This document shows positions 53,601 to 60,984 of a stretch of 64,000 nt of DNA, one piece after another. The notes beneath the pieces are model-generated. The model made no database searches, was not told the origin of the DNA, and was given only the letters and a program-made list of their open reading frames with translations. Position 1 is the first letter of the stretch. Each line of letters begins with the position of its first letter. This DNA is from Metopolophium dirhodum (taxonomy: Eukaryota; Arthropoda; Insecta; Hemiptera; Aphididae). The translations under genes and the position numbers were made by a program. The DNA is taken from assembly GCF_019925205.1 (NCBI RefSeq), contig NC_083566.1, positions 14,632,001-14,696,000 of the forward strand. Reading direction: 5' to 3'.

Positions 53601-54532
53601 TTTTTTAGTAGGTAATAAATTATGTTATTACGTATAAGTTAAACCAAACGAATTAGAATATTGAATAAATATTTCATAAGCTATTAAATTATAAATAAAT
53701 CATTTTACTACAATAACTCCCACATATGATTTTGTAAACACAACGATTGCTTAGGTATTAAAATATTTATAAAAAACAAAACAATATGGCAATTATTTAA
53801 AATATATCTTGCCAAAACAATGGGGATCTCAGTGCTGATAACTTTAAATAACAGCACACTGTTGCAAAATATCGATTTTCTGACAATTTGTGCATACGTT
53901 TACTGTCTATTATCATTTTTACAAACATAATTAGAGATTTCACACACATACTCATATTTATGGCAGATCCATAATGCTTCTAATATAAATAATATATTTA
54001 ATTATACAAACTGAAATAGTGGGAGCAGATCATTTGGATTGTAAAAATAATTTGATTTTCGATTGAGATACATTTTGCACCAATAACCATTATATACTAC
54101 ATAGATAATACAAATTACAATACTGAATAATATTATAAATTAGTAACAAAACAGTATAATTATTCATTAAAATAAAATCAAATTAAATTAAATTAATAAT
54201 TAACGTAATTTTTAACCGGAATGGTGTTAGTTTTTTCTAAAGTAGAATGTGAATTTCTAGTTTTTTTTACTAGGAAAACAAGAACGAACTACTCACATAA
54301 TGGTCGAAAAACTGTAATAAAAACAAACCGTCTGAAATTACCGTCAGGCAAAATATAATATTAAACGATGAAAACCTATGAAAATAATAATATTATGTTC
54401 GGGCTGCGCACGCACACACAATAAATGTCGTGGATATAGGTATTTTTATTGTAATAATATCGTGCAGCGACGAGCATAATAATATTCGCGATTGTCTTTT
54501 ATCGTCGCGGTTACGACACTTACTTTTCGCAT
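20564..54532 (-). CDS. Ae2: SLC4 anion exchange protein, AE2/AE3 type (22 coding exons)
   Basis: Electroneutral Cl-/HCO3- exchanger of the plasma membrane, used in pH and volume control. CDS (minus) = 54532-54524, 45388-45205, 44687-44581, 44485-44400, 38474-38287, 29822-29720, 29020-28905, 27364-27210, 27060-26883, 26815-26607, 25763-25323, 25168-24979, 24883-24659, 24555-24407, 24306-24112, 23989-23874, 23376-23226, 22866-22610, 22511-22297, 21465-21257, 20887-20714, 20644-20564; 3738 nt, 1245 residues. The N-terminal third is acidic and basic/His-rich as in AE2/AE3. The cytoplasmic domain (about 317-655) includes [12 protein letters not shown] at about 333-344, the pH-sensing motif region of AE2. 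The membrane domain runs from about 685 to 1215. Glu at about 1015 (FMETH) corresponds to AE1 Glu681. The C-terminus ([12 protein letters not shown]..., then [13 protein letters not shown]) is AE-like rather than NBC-like. Length equals the family norm. All junctions are GT-AG and in phase. Confidence 0.95.
20714..20887 (-). CDS. Ae2: Anion exchanger exon 21
   Basis: Residues 1162-1219 ([17 protein letters not shown]... to FTTKELRA). Encodes the last membrane helices. Donor GCA|GTAAGT. The 69-nt intron to exon 22 (20713-20645) is in frame without a stop, so reading through it makes a deceptively long open frame. Confidence 0.95.
21257..21465 (-). CDS. Ae2: Anion exchanger exon 20
   Basis: Residues 1092-1161: [20 protein letters not shown]..., [14 protein letters not shown], then the reentrant region and [11 protein letters not shown]. 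Acceptor TTATTAG|AG; donor CAT|GTAAGT. Confidence 0.95.
22297..22511 (-). CDS. Ae2: Anion exchanger exon 19
   Basis: Residues 1020-1091: [19 protein letters not shown], the conserved [20 protein letters not shown] of the transport core, then KPHIIEVK. Acceptor TTCACAG|G; donor AAAG|GTTCGT. Confidence 0.95.
22610..22866 (-). CDS. Ae2: Anion exchanger exon 18
   Basis: Residues 935-1019: [15 protein letters not shown]..., [37 protein letters not shown]. Carries the Glu equivalent to AE1 Glu681. Donor GA|GTATGT. Confidence 0.95.
23226..23376 (-). CDS. Ae2: Anion exchanger exon 17
   Basis: Residues 884-934, ending [19 protein letters not shown] then [16 protein letters not shown]. Two acceptors fit phase and frame: TTTTGTTCAG|C (used here) and TTGTTTAG|A, starting at 23358, which would remove six residues from an extracellular loop. 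I chose the one with the better pyrimidine tract. Confidence 0.88.
23874..23989 (-). CDS. Ae2: Anion exchanger exon 16
   Basis: Residues 846-883: [14 protein letters not shown], then an extracellular loop with three N-glycosylation sequons (NLS, NST, NST), where AE2 also carries its glycans. Acceptor TTTTTAAAG|GTA; donor AA|GTGAGT. Confidence 0.93.
24112..24306 (-). CDS. Ae2: Anion exchanger exon 15
   Basis: Residues 781-845: [19 protein letters not shown]..., [35 protein letters not shown]. Lys842 in SLSK aligns with AE1 Lys539, the stilbene-reactive lysine. Donor AAC|GTAAGT. Confidence 0.95.
24407..24555 (-). CDS. Ae2: Anion exchanger exon 14
   Basis: Residues 731-780: [46 protein letters not shown]. 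Contains the [13 protein letters not shown] signature of the SLC4 anion-binding half-helix. Confidence 0.95.
24659..24883 (-). CDS. Ae2: Anion exchanger exon 13
   Basis: Residues 656-730: a Ser/Thr-rich linker, then [57 protein letters not shown]. This is the start of the membrane domain. Acceptor CTATTTTTAG|TC; donor ATGG|GTCAGT. Confidence 0.95.
24979..25168 (-). CDS. Ae2: Anion exchanger exon 12
   Basis: Residues 593-655: [34 protein letters not shown], then a Lys/Glu-rich helix. End of the folded cytoplasmic domain. Donor AAAG|GTAAAA. Confidence 0.93.
25323..25763 (-). CDS. Ae2: Anion exchanger exon 11
   Basis: Residues 446-592, the largest exon. An Asn-rich variable insert is followed by the conserved core [55 protein letters not shown]. 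Donor TCT|GTAAGT. Confidence 0.95.
25964..26236. repeat. AT microsatellites in an anion exchanger intron
   Basis: A TATAT-type run near 25960-25985 and an ATT run at 26189-26236 within the 844-bp intron between exons 10 and 11. The rest of that intron is featureless. Confidence 0.85.
26607..26815 (-). CDS. Ae2: Anion exchanger exon 10
   Basis: Residues 376-445: [47 protein letters not shown]. Matches the LLDLDQQTLPG...VVEQM stretch of AE2. Acceptor TCTAAAG|GT. Confidence 0.95.
26883..27060 (-). CDS. Ae2: Anion exchanger exon 9
   Basis: Residues 317-375: [50 protein letters not shown]. Near-invariant AE-family block that includes the AE2 pH-sensing motif. Donor TCAG|GTGTGT. Confidence 0.95.
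27210..27364 (-). CDS. Ae2: Anion exchanger exon 8
   Basis: Residues 265-316. [14 protein letters not shown] corresponds to HR.Y..QERRR.GS of AE2; the rest is less conserved. Acceptor ATTCGTAG|GT; donor GCG|GTACGT. Confidence 0.9.
27365..28904 (-). other. Intron between anion exchanger exons 7 and 8
   Basis: 1540 bp. Contains a SINE (28339-28616); the remainder is AT-rich with no other recognisable element. Confidence 0.8.
28339..28616 (+). mobile_element. tRNA-headed SINE copy 2
   Basis: Begins with a tRNA-like head (gacggagtggccgagcggac, B box ggtttgaactc) and ends in an A-run. The 9-bp duplication ttgttttta flanks it (28330-28338, 28617-28625). More diverged than the 37.39-kb copy. In the opposite orientation to the host gene. 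Confidence 0.9.
28905..29020 (-). CDS. Ae2: Anion exchanger exon 7 (His-rich)
   Basis: Residues 226-264. Opens with the His/Arg cluster [11 protein letters not shown] and continues into an acidic segment ending DDLT. A His-rich cluster is also present in vertebrate AE2/AE3 N-termini. Acceptor GTATGTAG|A; donor ACAA|GTAAGA. Confidence 0.88.
29720..29822 (-). CDS. Ae2: Anion exchanger exon 6
   Basis: Residues 192-225: acidic start ([15 protein letters not shown]) and a basic end (KKKKRKH) that joins the His cluster of exon 7. Too short and low in complexity to appear as an ORF. Found from splice signals (ATTATAG|AC and CACAG|GTACCT) and matching phases on both sides. Confidence 0.85.
30299..30793 (+). 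mobile_element. TTAA-flanked palindromic MITE, copy 1 (495 bp)
   Basis: Bounded by TTAA (30295-30298 and 30794-30797). Ends gtggcccggtgctg and, inverted, ggcacgcagtgcc. Internal blocks (caaattttccgcaattctat, tatctgaaagaagaaaatgt) match the reverse complement of the element at 43646-44153. TTAA duplications are typical of piggyBac-like elements; that class is inference. Confidence 0.78.
31340..32115 (+). mobile_element. Mutator-like (MULE) element remnant
   Basis: Diverged inverted ends: ccgagttcctgcatgttact and tgcgtccc at about 31371-31399, against an inverted gggacgcaactcac ... gtgcacctgccgag at 32044-32102. The motif cttgcgtccc / gggacgcaa repeats several times near both ends. The interior carries a FLYWCH-type zinc-finger relic (31556-31747), a domain often found in MULE transposases of insects. 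Confidence 0.6.
31556..31747 (+). pseudogene. FLYWCH-like zinc-finger fragment of a transposase
   Basis: 63 residues with the FLYWCH pattern: [20 protein letters not shown] then NKSC, then [12 protein letters not shown]. The first zinc-binding Cys (normally in RW.C) is Phe and the final His pair is degraded (SHTPYK), so zinc binding would be lost. No transposase core follows before the stop. Confidence 0.55.
32230..33190 (+). repeat. Modular aphid repeat, fragments
   Basis: Carries the terminal signatures cataggctgactgaccgtct and tcgctcagaat at 32687-32715 and the inverted aaaacgattctgagcggagg at about 33162-33181, separated by unrelated sequence. Modules such as tacagacattaaaagtttaa precede it. 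Confidence 0.6.
33493..33886 (-). pseudogene. Broken transposase-like gene fragment
   Basis: Contains the pattern [22 protein letters not shown]...(E)[25 protein letters not shown]. After an in-frame TAA (33527-33529) the same frame continues [12 protein letters not shown]. The W-D-(G)K-LP-LTG ... VDRLP ... LL.VP.L..GTG ... V.A..FDTTASN series is characteristic of a multicopy transposon-encoded protein family in aphids and other invertebrates. I cannot name its superfamily with certainty. The stop and the loss of the rest show that it is dead. Confidence 0.6.
34200..34445 (+). repeat. Modular-repeat terminus
   Basis: Ends with ttcctcgctccgctcagaat at about 34421-34440, the conserved end of the repeat family, preceded by a pyrimidine-rich module. 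The rest is missing. Confidence 0.5.
35885..36000. mobile_element. 116-bp hAT-type MITE
   Basis: Inverted ends cagtaccggatc and (inverted) cagtaccgaatcc, flanked by a perfect 8-bp duplication ctggtaat (35877-35884, 36001-36008). Non-coding. Confidence 0.88.
37390..37674 (+). mobile_element. tRNA-headed SINE copy 3 (best preserved)
   Basis: Head gggacggagtggccgagcgg (A box) and gagttcgatacc (B box), body ggcggcatttttcttcgggc and cacccgggcatggcagatac, tail ctcaagatcaat then an A-run. Flanked by a perfect 12-bp duplication aatttaaaaatg (37378-37389, 37675-37686), which marks it as a fairly recent insertion. Confidence 0.93.
38287..38474 (-). CDS. Ae2: Anion exchanger exon 5
   Basis: Residues 129-191: [20 protein letters not shown], an acidic and Ser-rich stretch, and [10 protein letters not shown]. 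Tandem acceptors TTTAG|CAACAG|T allow start at 38474 or 38468 without frame change. Donor ATCG|GTAAGT. Confidence 0.85.
41199..42910. repeat. Foldback copy of the modular aphid repeat (1.7 kb)
   Basis: Left terminus (ctactgtacagtag near 41225 and gattctgagcggag near 41311) and inverted right terminus (ctgactgaccgttttcgcta, ctactgtacagcagag) are long inverted repeats of well over 100 bp. Between them lie modules of roughly 0.55 kb. The right terminus is tandemly duplicated: an 83-bp unit starts at 42672 and again at 42755. Confidence 0.8.
42911..43070 (-). repeat. End module of another modular-repeat copy
   Basis: Contains agaaaactactgtgaatttt and accaactagattcactttcc then atcgaagtatttttatttca, the end module seen also at about 15925 and (inverted) near 4300. 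It directly follows the foldback element, which therefore probably inserted into or beside an older copy. Confidence 0.6.
43646..44153 (-). mobile_element. TTAA-flanked palindromic MITE, copy 2 (508 bp)
   Basis: Bounded by TTAA (43642-43645, 44154-44157). Ends ggcgcccggtgccgatgcc and, inverted, gggtccccccggtgcc. An internal inverted pair, gagatcgatgcgggctgtag at 43892 and its near-complement at 43767-43788, makes it largely palindromic. It lies in the opposite orientation to the copy at 30299-30793. Confidence 0.82.
44400..44485 (-). CDS. Ae2: Anion exchanger exon 4
   Basis: Residues 101-128: [20 protein letters not shown] and a Thr/Gln-rich end. Acceptor TTATTAAG|GAA; donor TCCAG|GTAAAT. 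Phases agree with exons 3 and 5. Confidence 0.82.
44581..44687 (-). CDS. Ae2: Anion exchanger exon 3
   Basis: Residues 65-100: [20 protein letters not shown] then [14 protein letters not shown], corresponding to the HRQSSHHIHHPL region of AE2. Acceptor GTTTGCAG|TT; donor ACG|GTATAA. Only one frame is open, and it agrees with both neighbours. Confidence 0.85.
45205..45388 (-). CDS. Ae2: Anion exchanger exon 2
   Basis: Residues 4-64: [27 protein letters not shown], then an Arg/Ser/Asp-rich stretch ending EDDYT. AE2/AE3 have a comparable FEE(I/L)LEE..., EED.EYHR arrangement. Acceptor TTATTACAG|GCT in phase 0; donor ACTG|GTATGT. Confidence 0.9.
47590..48110 (+). repeat. Modular aphid repeat, fragment
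   Basis: Shared words include ttggtactttgggaggtcaa (about 47615), gaaaaacttgttttgcgtaa (about 48009) and cgtttttcctaaactccccc (48031). Its 83- and 63-residue open frames are repeat sequence, not genes. A separated terminus, tcattcatcgctccgctcag, lies at 48982-49001. Confidence 0.55.
49707..50180. mobile_element. 474-bp hAT-type MITE
   Basis: Imperfect inverted ends (cataagcgcaactaggg and, inverted, cagtggctcaactagag) flanked by a perfect 8-bp duplication ctctcaat (49699-49706, 50181-50188). The interior is non-coding, with G-rich and C-rich subterminal blocks. Confidence 0.85.
51700..52060. other. GC-richer patch in anion exchanger intron 1
   Basis: Noticeably higher GC and CpG than its surroundings (for example ggtcaagggcgcgtaccgaa and cgacggctctaactggctgc). 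No open frame shows homology and no repeat ends are visible. It could be an untranslated alternative exon, an enhancer, or an old insertion. Confidence 0.3.
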
Positions 54533-55250
54533 GATCGGATTTCGATTTGTCTTTTTCGGTCTGTACGACGGGCGGCGCGCGTGTTACAGGTAGCGGCGGC
54601 AGCGGCAGCGTGTATCGCCGGTGATCATGTCGCGGGTGCAGGGTAGTAACTACGCGGTGGTGTGTCGGGGGGCGCTAGGGGTACCTACGCAGTAAAATTG
54701 CGAGGCGACTGGCGAAAAGATAAAAATACGTTAAACTTTCGTGTCAACGAAAACGATAGAAAGAACAGCGAAAAAAAAAACAAACGACGGACAACGAAAT
54801 CGAAAATATTAAACCGTCTCTGGTGCAGTGGCGGAGGCGGTTCGGCGGGGGTCGGGCGCGAAATGTTGAGGCGAGAGTAATAGAGCGGCTGGCCGCCTTG
54901 GCGTCGCGGCGCCGGCGTGCTGGATGACGGGTGGGGGTGGGACGCTGGTTGCGGGGACGGTTGCGTTTGGCGGCGGGGAGGGACGGTACCCGCTATTCCT
55001 GCACCGTTGGCAAGCCGCCCTTTCGCAGCTGGTCCCGGGAAAAAACGCACGAACAACAGCTGTACACTACCACCGCTGCCGCCGCCGCCGACGATGACGA
55101 CCATACCCTATCGCAAAGGCGCGCGCGTCAGCATGTCGCATGTATACCTCGGGTATATTGGCGCGGCCGCGGCACGCCGGTCCCCGCAAGGTCGCCGGCA
55201 AGTTCCCGAGGACGCACGCTCGATAAAGACATTTTGTAATAATCCGTTGA
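54400..55250 (-). promoter_or_regulatory. CpG-rich island: promoter and 5' UTR of the anion exchanger
   Basis: GC- and CpG-dense sequence with GCC/GGC runs, flanking and upstream of the three-codon first exon. It contrasts sharply with the AT-rich DNA on both sides. Overlapping Gly/Pro/Arg-rich open frames on both strands arise from base composition; none has a domain. I cannot fix the transcription start. Confidence 0.65.
54524..54532 (-). CDS. Ae2: Anion exchanger exon 1, three codons (MRK)
   Basis: ATG CGA AAA followed by a consensus donor GTAAGTG at 54523, phase 0 as required by exon 2. An in-frame TAA about 54 nt upstream of the ATG shows that this frame cannot extend further. It lies in the CpG-rich island. 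Alternative first exons are well known in vertebrate AE2, so another start may also exist; this one is inferred from splice signals only. Confidence 0.6.
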
Positions 55251-57250
55251 TTAGATATTACTATTTACTACCATCGTTCGACATTTTAAACGCACTGTCG
55301 TTATTTGTTATAAAACGATTGACGATATATTATAATACCTAATAATGATGTGATGGCTGGTTTGCAAGTACACCACCACCAACATTAATGACCAAAATAA
55401 CACACTTTTGATTCCTTATCCGTCTTCGATCGATTTTGAGCCCTCCCGGAAGCCACAGAACGTTTTCTTTTTTCCCGCCCCCACACGCAAACTTAATATG
55501 GTGCATCAGCCCCATTTTTCAAATACCTAATTAGATTTTTTATATCTTTTAAGGAGTGTTCTGTGATGTTACATTTTTTTTTCAAATGGGATCCATACTG
55601 ACTTAACACAAATATGTTAAGCAGACAATTTTTTTGAAAATACCAGTGCATCAAATCGAAATTCAAATGAGTGGTTTCAAAATCATTAATATTAATTTAT
55701 TAAGAATAATAGTTTAAAATAAACCTAATAGTAAATTAATTAACATCAAATATGAAATAGAATAGATGTAATATTTATTCTAGTAGGTAACTACTTATTA
55801 TACTTGAGCATTTTTTAAATTATAACTATATATAACTAAACAAACTAATATATTTTCAAAACATTATATCTTACATTATACATTATGTCCCCATATTATC
55901 TTCTAAACCTATATATATTATTGTGGACTATTACCCTTATTATATAAAGATCAATAACTCAGAAACTACTCGTCTGCTCATTTTAAAAAAAACAAAGTTT
56001 GTGCCGCCACACATTCCTTAGATGGTCTAAAAATAAGGTCCTAACGTATACTAAATCATAATTTGGATAAATGTATTATTAAAGGAAATGGAAGTAAGCA
56101 TGATTGGTGAATAAAACTGTACAAATTGATATCGATCAGATACTATTTTTTCTACTTAATTACAATATGTATGAGATATTATAACCTACCCCAATCGTCT
56201 TATTTTTCTGAACTCCAATATGGAATGAGATAAATACTACCACTATTTCTTAATATAGGTATATAATTTATAATGTATGCATGTACCAATATGAATATAA
56301 TATGATATCTATATTTTATGTATAAAGACCTCTTATAAAACCACATTTGGTGTGTATTTTGTTTGTATTTTTGCTTTAGGTACATATTATATAATACCAC
56401 CATTTGCAAACCACTCACCCTTCGTTTTTATTCATATAATTAAATTTTACATGTGTATGCGTGTTTGTATAAGAATGAGGCAAATTATTTGTAATTTTAT
56501 ATAGGTATACCTAAGTAAAAGCAACAAAGTGATATTTCAATAATAATAATTGTTTTGTTATAGTATCAAGCCACTTAAAAACTGGTTTGTGTAGTATCAA
56601 CTAAATTGGAAAGTCATATACACCACTTACGAACTCTAAATTTCTAATTAAATAACAACCTAATATATCTCATACAGAACACAATAAATTAATTCAAATT
56701 AATGTAAAACTGTTAGTGGCAATGAAAAATACATGTTAATGAAGCCCGTTGAAAAGTTGAATAGAATATAATATAGTATATACGTAATATAAAAATATTT
56801 CTTGAAAATACGTCTTTAATCGTTATAAATTATAATTTATTCCAATAATTACGTTACTCATAGAGTGTGTAGCCATGTAGGTACGACTATAATTCAATAG
56901 GTGATAATGCAATAATAATAATAATCAATATTTTGGTTTTACGCACGTATTCGCTATGTACCAACCTATTATTTTCACTAGGCAACGCGTTATGTTAAAT
57001 ACATATTATAATATTATAATATTTATGTTTCCAAACATAATTTGAAATACTTACAACAATGTTATTTAGTCTTTATAAACGTTAAATTTAATATTAGCTA
57101 TATTTGGTTTTAAAACTATGTTACTTTTGAATATTTGAAAAATTTCTCTCTAGAATAGTTTAAACAAAAGTTCTTGCCAATTTAAATCAATGCAAAAAAC
57201 AAAAGTTTAAATTTTCTTTGAATAATATTATGTGATTCTTGAAATTGATG
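55251..57250. other. Upstream intergenic DNA, nothing recognised
   Basis: AT-rich sequence beyond the CpG island. Short open frames lack any recognisable motif. Confidence 0.45.
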
Positions 57251-58915
57251 TATGTTTTATTTTATTTGTGCCTGTCATCAGTATCACGTTTTGTGGCAGT
57301 AAAAAGCATATTTTCTAAAAAGGGGGGGGGGGTAGTAAAAAATGTCCAATAGTTTTCATGAACACCGGGGAAAACAAAATAAAAATGAAGGAAAAACGGG
57401 AATATTTGGCATAACTCTAAAACAAATGACCGATACATGCAATTTTTATTGGTTGTTTATATTTGCATTTTCTATACACAATACAATTTTCAAAATATTT
57501 ATTTGTTTTGAACTGTTTACGGACATTTTCAGTTTCTAATTTTTAATTTTTTTCTATGAATGTCATTAAAATTTTATTTATTGGGCAAAGATTAAACATT
57601 GAATACAAGGCTCCTAATATATTTTTGCAATGACATTTGATAAATATTAAAAATCTTAGACACAGTTTTTTTTTATAAGCATTTAAAGTTCAAATCTTGA
57701 CAAAATACGGAAAAATCACGAAATTTAGCAAATCATTTTGAGTTGAGAATTTTAAAATTTAAATTTATTATTTGAATAATTTTTAAATCTAAGATTTTAA
57801 AATGTAATACAAAATTCTTCAAAAGTATGTCTACCTTTATCAAAAAAAAAATGTCAAATACAAGAAATACCATAAGTTGTCCTACATTTGACATAAAAAA
57901 AAGAAAGTTTACCGGAAAGTCAAATACATTTTTTATGAAGTTTGAAGTTAGACGTTGGTCATTGGGTATTCACCCGTAAAATAACAAATCTTCGTGAATT
58001 TCTTATTTCGTTGTTATTCAAAAACTAATAAACTAATACTTGAAATTTTCATAAAATTCTTATTTTATCATTTTCTATACCTACATAATAACATTTTCAA
58101 AAAATTTTGAGTTAATTATAGATATTGGATATTTGAAATTGTTTTTTAGTTTTTTATTTCATAAATGTCAATAACATTTTAGTTGGGTCGATATATGCTT
58201 GAAAATGTAATTAAATGTTCCTCATTCAGTAGTTTTAATATCAGTTAAGAGATATTAAAGATCCATAAGCATGATTTTTTTTTATAAGAATTTAAAGTTC
58301 AAATTTTGACAAAATTTAGCTGAATCTCGAATATGTTCAAATTATTTTGTATTTAAAAAGTTTAAAATATTAAATTTGTATAGCTAAGAAGTAAGAATTG
58401 ATAATTTAAAATATGGATTCTTATAAATATTTTCTACCGTAAACGAAAAACCATTGCACACTAGTCGATATTTTTCCTCTACAAGGAAAATCTATGAATC
58501 ATATAAATATGTTTTTGTTAATAAGAAACTATGACAACGAAAACCTTGCGAAAATCGGTCAGAAACATTTTTAACGTGTATCTAACCCAATAACATTTTT
58601 ATGTTAAAAATCTTAAAAATATTTACTCATTTTTTTTTTAGACATTTGAGTTCAAATTTAGACGAGTAATTAGATATTTTAATAAAGAATAATGATTGTA
58701 GTTTTATTGTTGTAATTTAATAATATTATTCGTGGATATATGAATGTTTCAAAGTATATTATTATATTGTATACACACAATGACAATTTAAAATGTAATT
58801 TTTTGGCAAAAATGTATTTTACATACTGTAGTCCTCCTGCCTACTTGTAAAATAAATCAATTAAATCACAATTATATCATAAAATGTACCTACTTAGTAA
58901 TATTATAGGCTGACA
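57250..58915 (+). repeat. Modular aphid repeat, diverged copy
   Basis: Begins with the gtgcctgtcatcag module, continues through caatagttttcatgaacacc and two or more modules of about 0.5 kb (each with tttataagcatttaaagttc or tttataagaatttaaagttc, at about 57674 and 58283), and ends near 58915 with ataggctgaca. The 57342-57539 open frame lies wholly within the repeat. Confidence 0.7.
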
Positions 58916-60780
58916 CATACTGACACTACCAATTACTTAGCTAGGTAATCAGTTTAAATTTAAAAATATCTTTACTTTATGGGTACAAATATTATAAGAA
59001 ATAATAAACTTTAATAGTTCAAATAAATAAGTCATAACAGATGAGTAAATTAAATATTTATATTTTAGTAAACTGTGTAAGCGTATTCATAATAATCAAC
59101 ACTAATAATATTGTTGATCATATTTATAATATTGGTAATGAATAAATATTTAATAATCACCCCTATTAGAAGAATTAATGTAGATACTATAAATGTATAA
59201 TTACTTAACAGAATATGTAATAGAATAATTTTGTTCAGCAAAAATAAAAATCTATTATATTGTGGTCAAAGTATAGAGTAAGTGATAAAAAAATAAAATA
59301 TATCCGGATAAAAGGATTTTTTTTTTTACTTGTTCCAAACAAGTTTTTCAATGAAAATGTAAACGATATTAATATTAAAAATTAATAATTATTCTACTAA
59401 ATACGTGTAAACAGACATGCAGACTTATAATTTTATAATTTATATATTTATCCCAAAAACGATCAATGTTTTTAATAAAAACTTCCTCCTAGAAAAATAA
59501 AGAAGTTCAGAACTTTTACGCAATTTGTTTTTATTATTCAAGGTTTCTTAATTCATAATACATAACAACTTGTTTTATAAAAATGTTTCTGAGTATACAT
59601 TATAGTACATAAGATACTCCAATAGTCCAATTGTTTGCATATAAAAAAAAAATGAAATAAGATACTCAGGTCTATTTACATTATATTTAGATTAAAAAAA
59701 ATGTAACGTGTACACGGTTTGTTTGTTAAGAGTACCTATACACAATATACATGCACATTATCACATTTAAGTACTATGCAATATTGTACTTAGGGCAGTT
59801 TGGGCCAATTCGACATTATATAATATTATATTATATAACTATTCTATACCAATTTTTATGTTTTAGTTCAAACAGTATAATAATAATTATAATAGCTTTT
59901 AAATAAATTATTCATAAAGTAGAAGAAGGTTGATACTTGATTGAATACGGAGTGTAAGTAATTTTTCTTGAATTTCTCACATCAGAAATATAATATATTA
60001 CTATAAAATATGTAACATATGAAAGTGCCAAATAATCTAAATTAAAAACATTTAAACTCGAATGAACGACTGTTATTTTTTTATACAGAAACACTAGATA
60101 AGCTTCATAAAATTGATAAATTACTCCTTTCTCAATTCCTTACATAAAGAACAACTTTTAATTTTAAAAAGATCCAATTGGAGCATTTTCCCCTTCAAAC
60201 ATTTTTTACACAAAAGATAAAAGTATAAGAGGTACTAGAACACTAACTACATAATAAATTATAACCTTCAAGATCCCACCTGCTAGTGAAATTAATAGGA
60301 TTTTCCATATCGTTTGAAATTCATATTGAATTCGGAATAATAATTTCTAGTGAGATTATAATGTATATGTCATACACCAAAATTTGGAAGTATATAATTA
60401 CTATTAAAACTTACTACACCCAGAATAAAACATGGCATGAAAACAAAAATATGTGTACTTACTAAAATAAATGTTAAACTATTTTATTTAGCTAGGTTTT
60501 TATCGATACGATTCACTTCAGTGAAACGTCAAGTCATGCAGAACCGTAGATGGAATATTAAAATAGAAAACCCAATAATAATTGCAAATTATAATTAAAT
60601 TTTAAATAATTTATATTTATTATATTATATACGTATTTGGCATTTGTGATATACATAATTAGGTCAACCTGCTAGTTATATTTTATTTATTTACTTGTTG
60701 GTATATACAATATTTTATCTTAAATTTTAAAGCACAACATAGGTATTGGAAAAATCTCTAATGAGCCATCAGTAGTTGAT
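58916..60780. other. Intergenic DNA, nothing recognised
   Basis: AT-rich; no gene, RNA or complete repeat seen. Confidence 0.45.
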
Positions 60781-60821
60781 ACTGAATTGTTTTCTGATTG
60801 GCTCACTAACTGTTTGGCCAT

Positions 60822-60978
60822 CCCTCCAAGCCGGTTACTGTGTTAATTGACCGGTTACAACGAATGCTCGTTATAACGTATAGGTTAATGCGATTTTGCC
60901 TATAACGAGTATAACGAGCTACCGGTTACAACGTAAAAACTAGCTGGCCCTTGAAACTTGTTATAAGCGACTTCTACT
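60822..60978. repeat. Possible pogo-like transposon end
   Basis: Iterated short motifs ccggttacaacg (two copies), ctcgttataacg and gtataacgag, closing with cttgttataagcgacttcta. Such iterated cgttataacg words near an end resemble the termini of pogo/Tigger elements. No partner terminus was found. Confidence 0.35.
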
Positions 60979-60984
60979 TTAATT

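Larger units (their letters stand above)
45389..54523 (-). other. Intron 1 of the anion exchanger (9.1 kb)
   Basis: Donor GTAAGT at 54523 and acceptor ACAG at 45389. Contains a possible hAT end (46587), modular-repeat fragments (47590-48110 and 48975-49000), a hAT-type MITE (49707-50180) and a GC-richer patch (51700-52060). Other parts (45389-46580, 46700-47590, 50190-51690, 52070-54400) are AT-rich with nothing recognised. Confidence 0.75.

Noticed and set aside
54685..55342. Pro/Gly/Arg-rich proteins on both strands of the CpG island
   Set aside because: Long frames are expected in GC-rich sequence; overlapping frames on both strands show the same composition bias and no domain.
57342..57539. 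65-residue coding region
   Set aside because: Lies entirely within the modular repeat and has no counterpart in the other copies.
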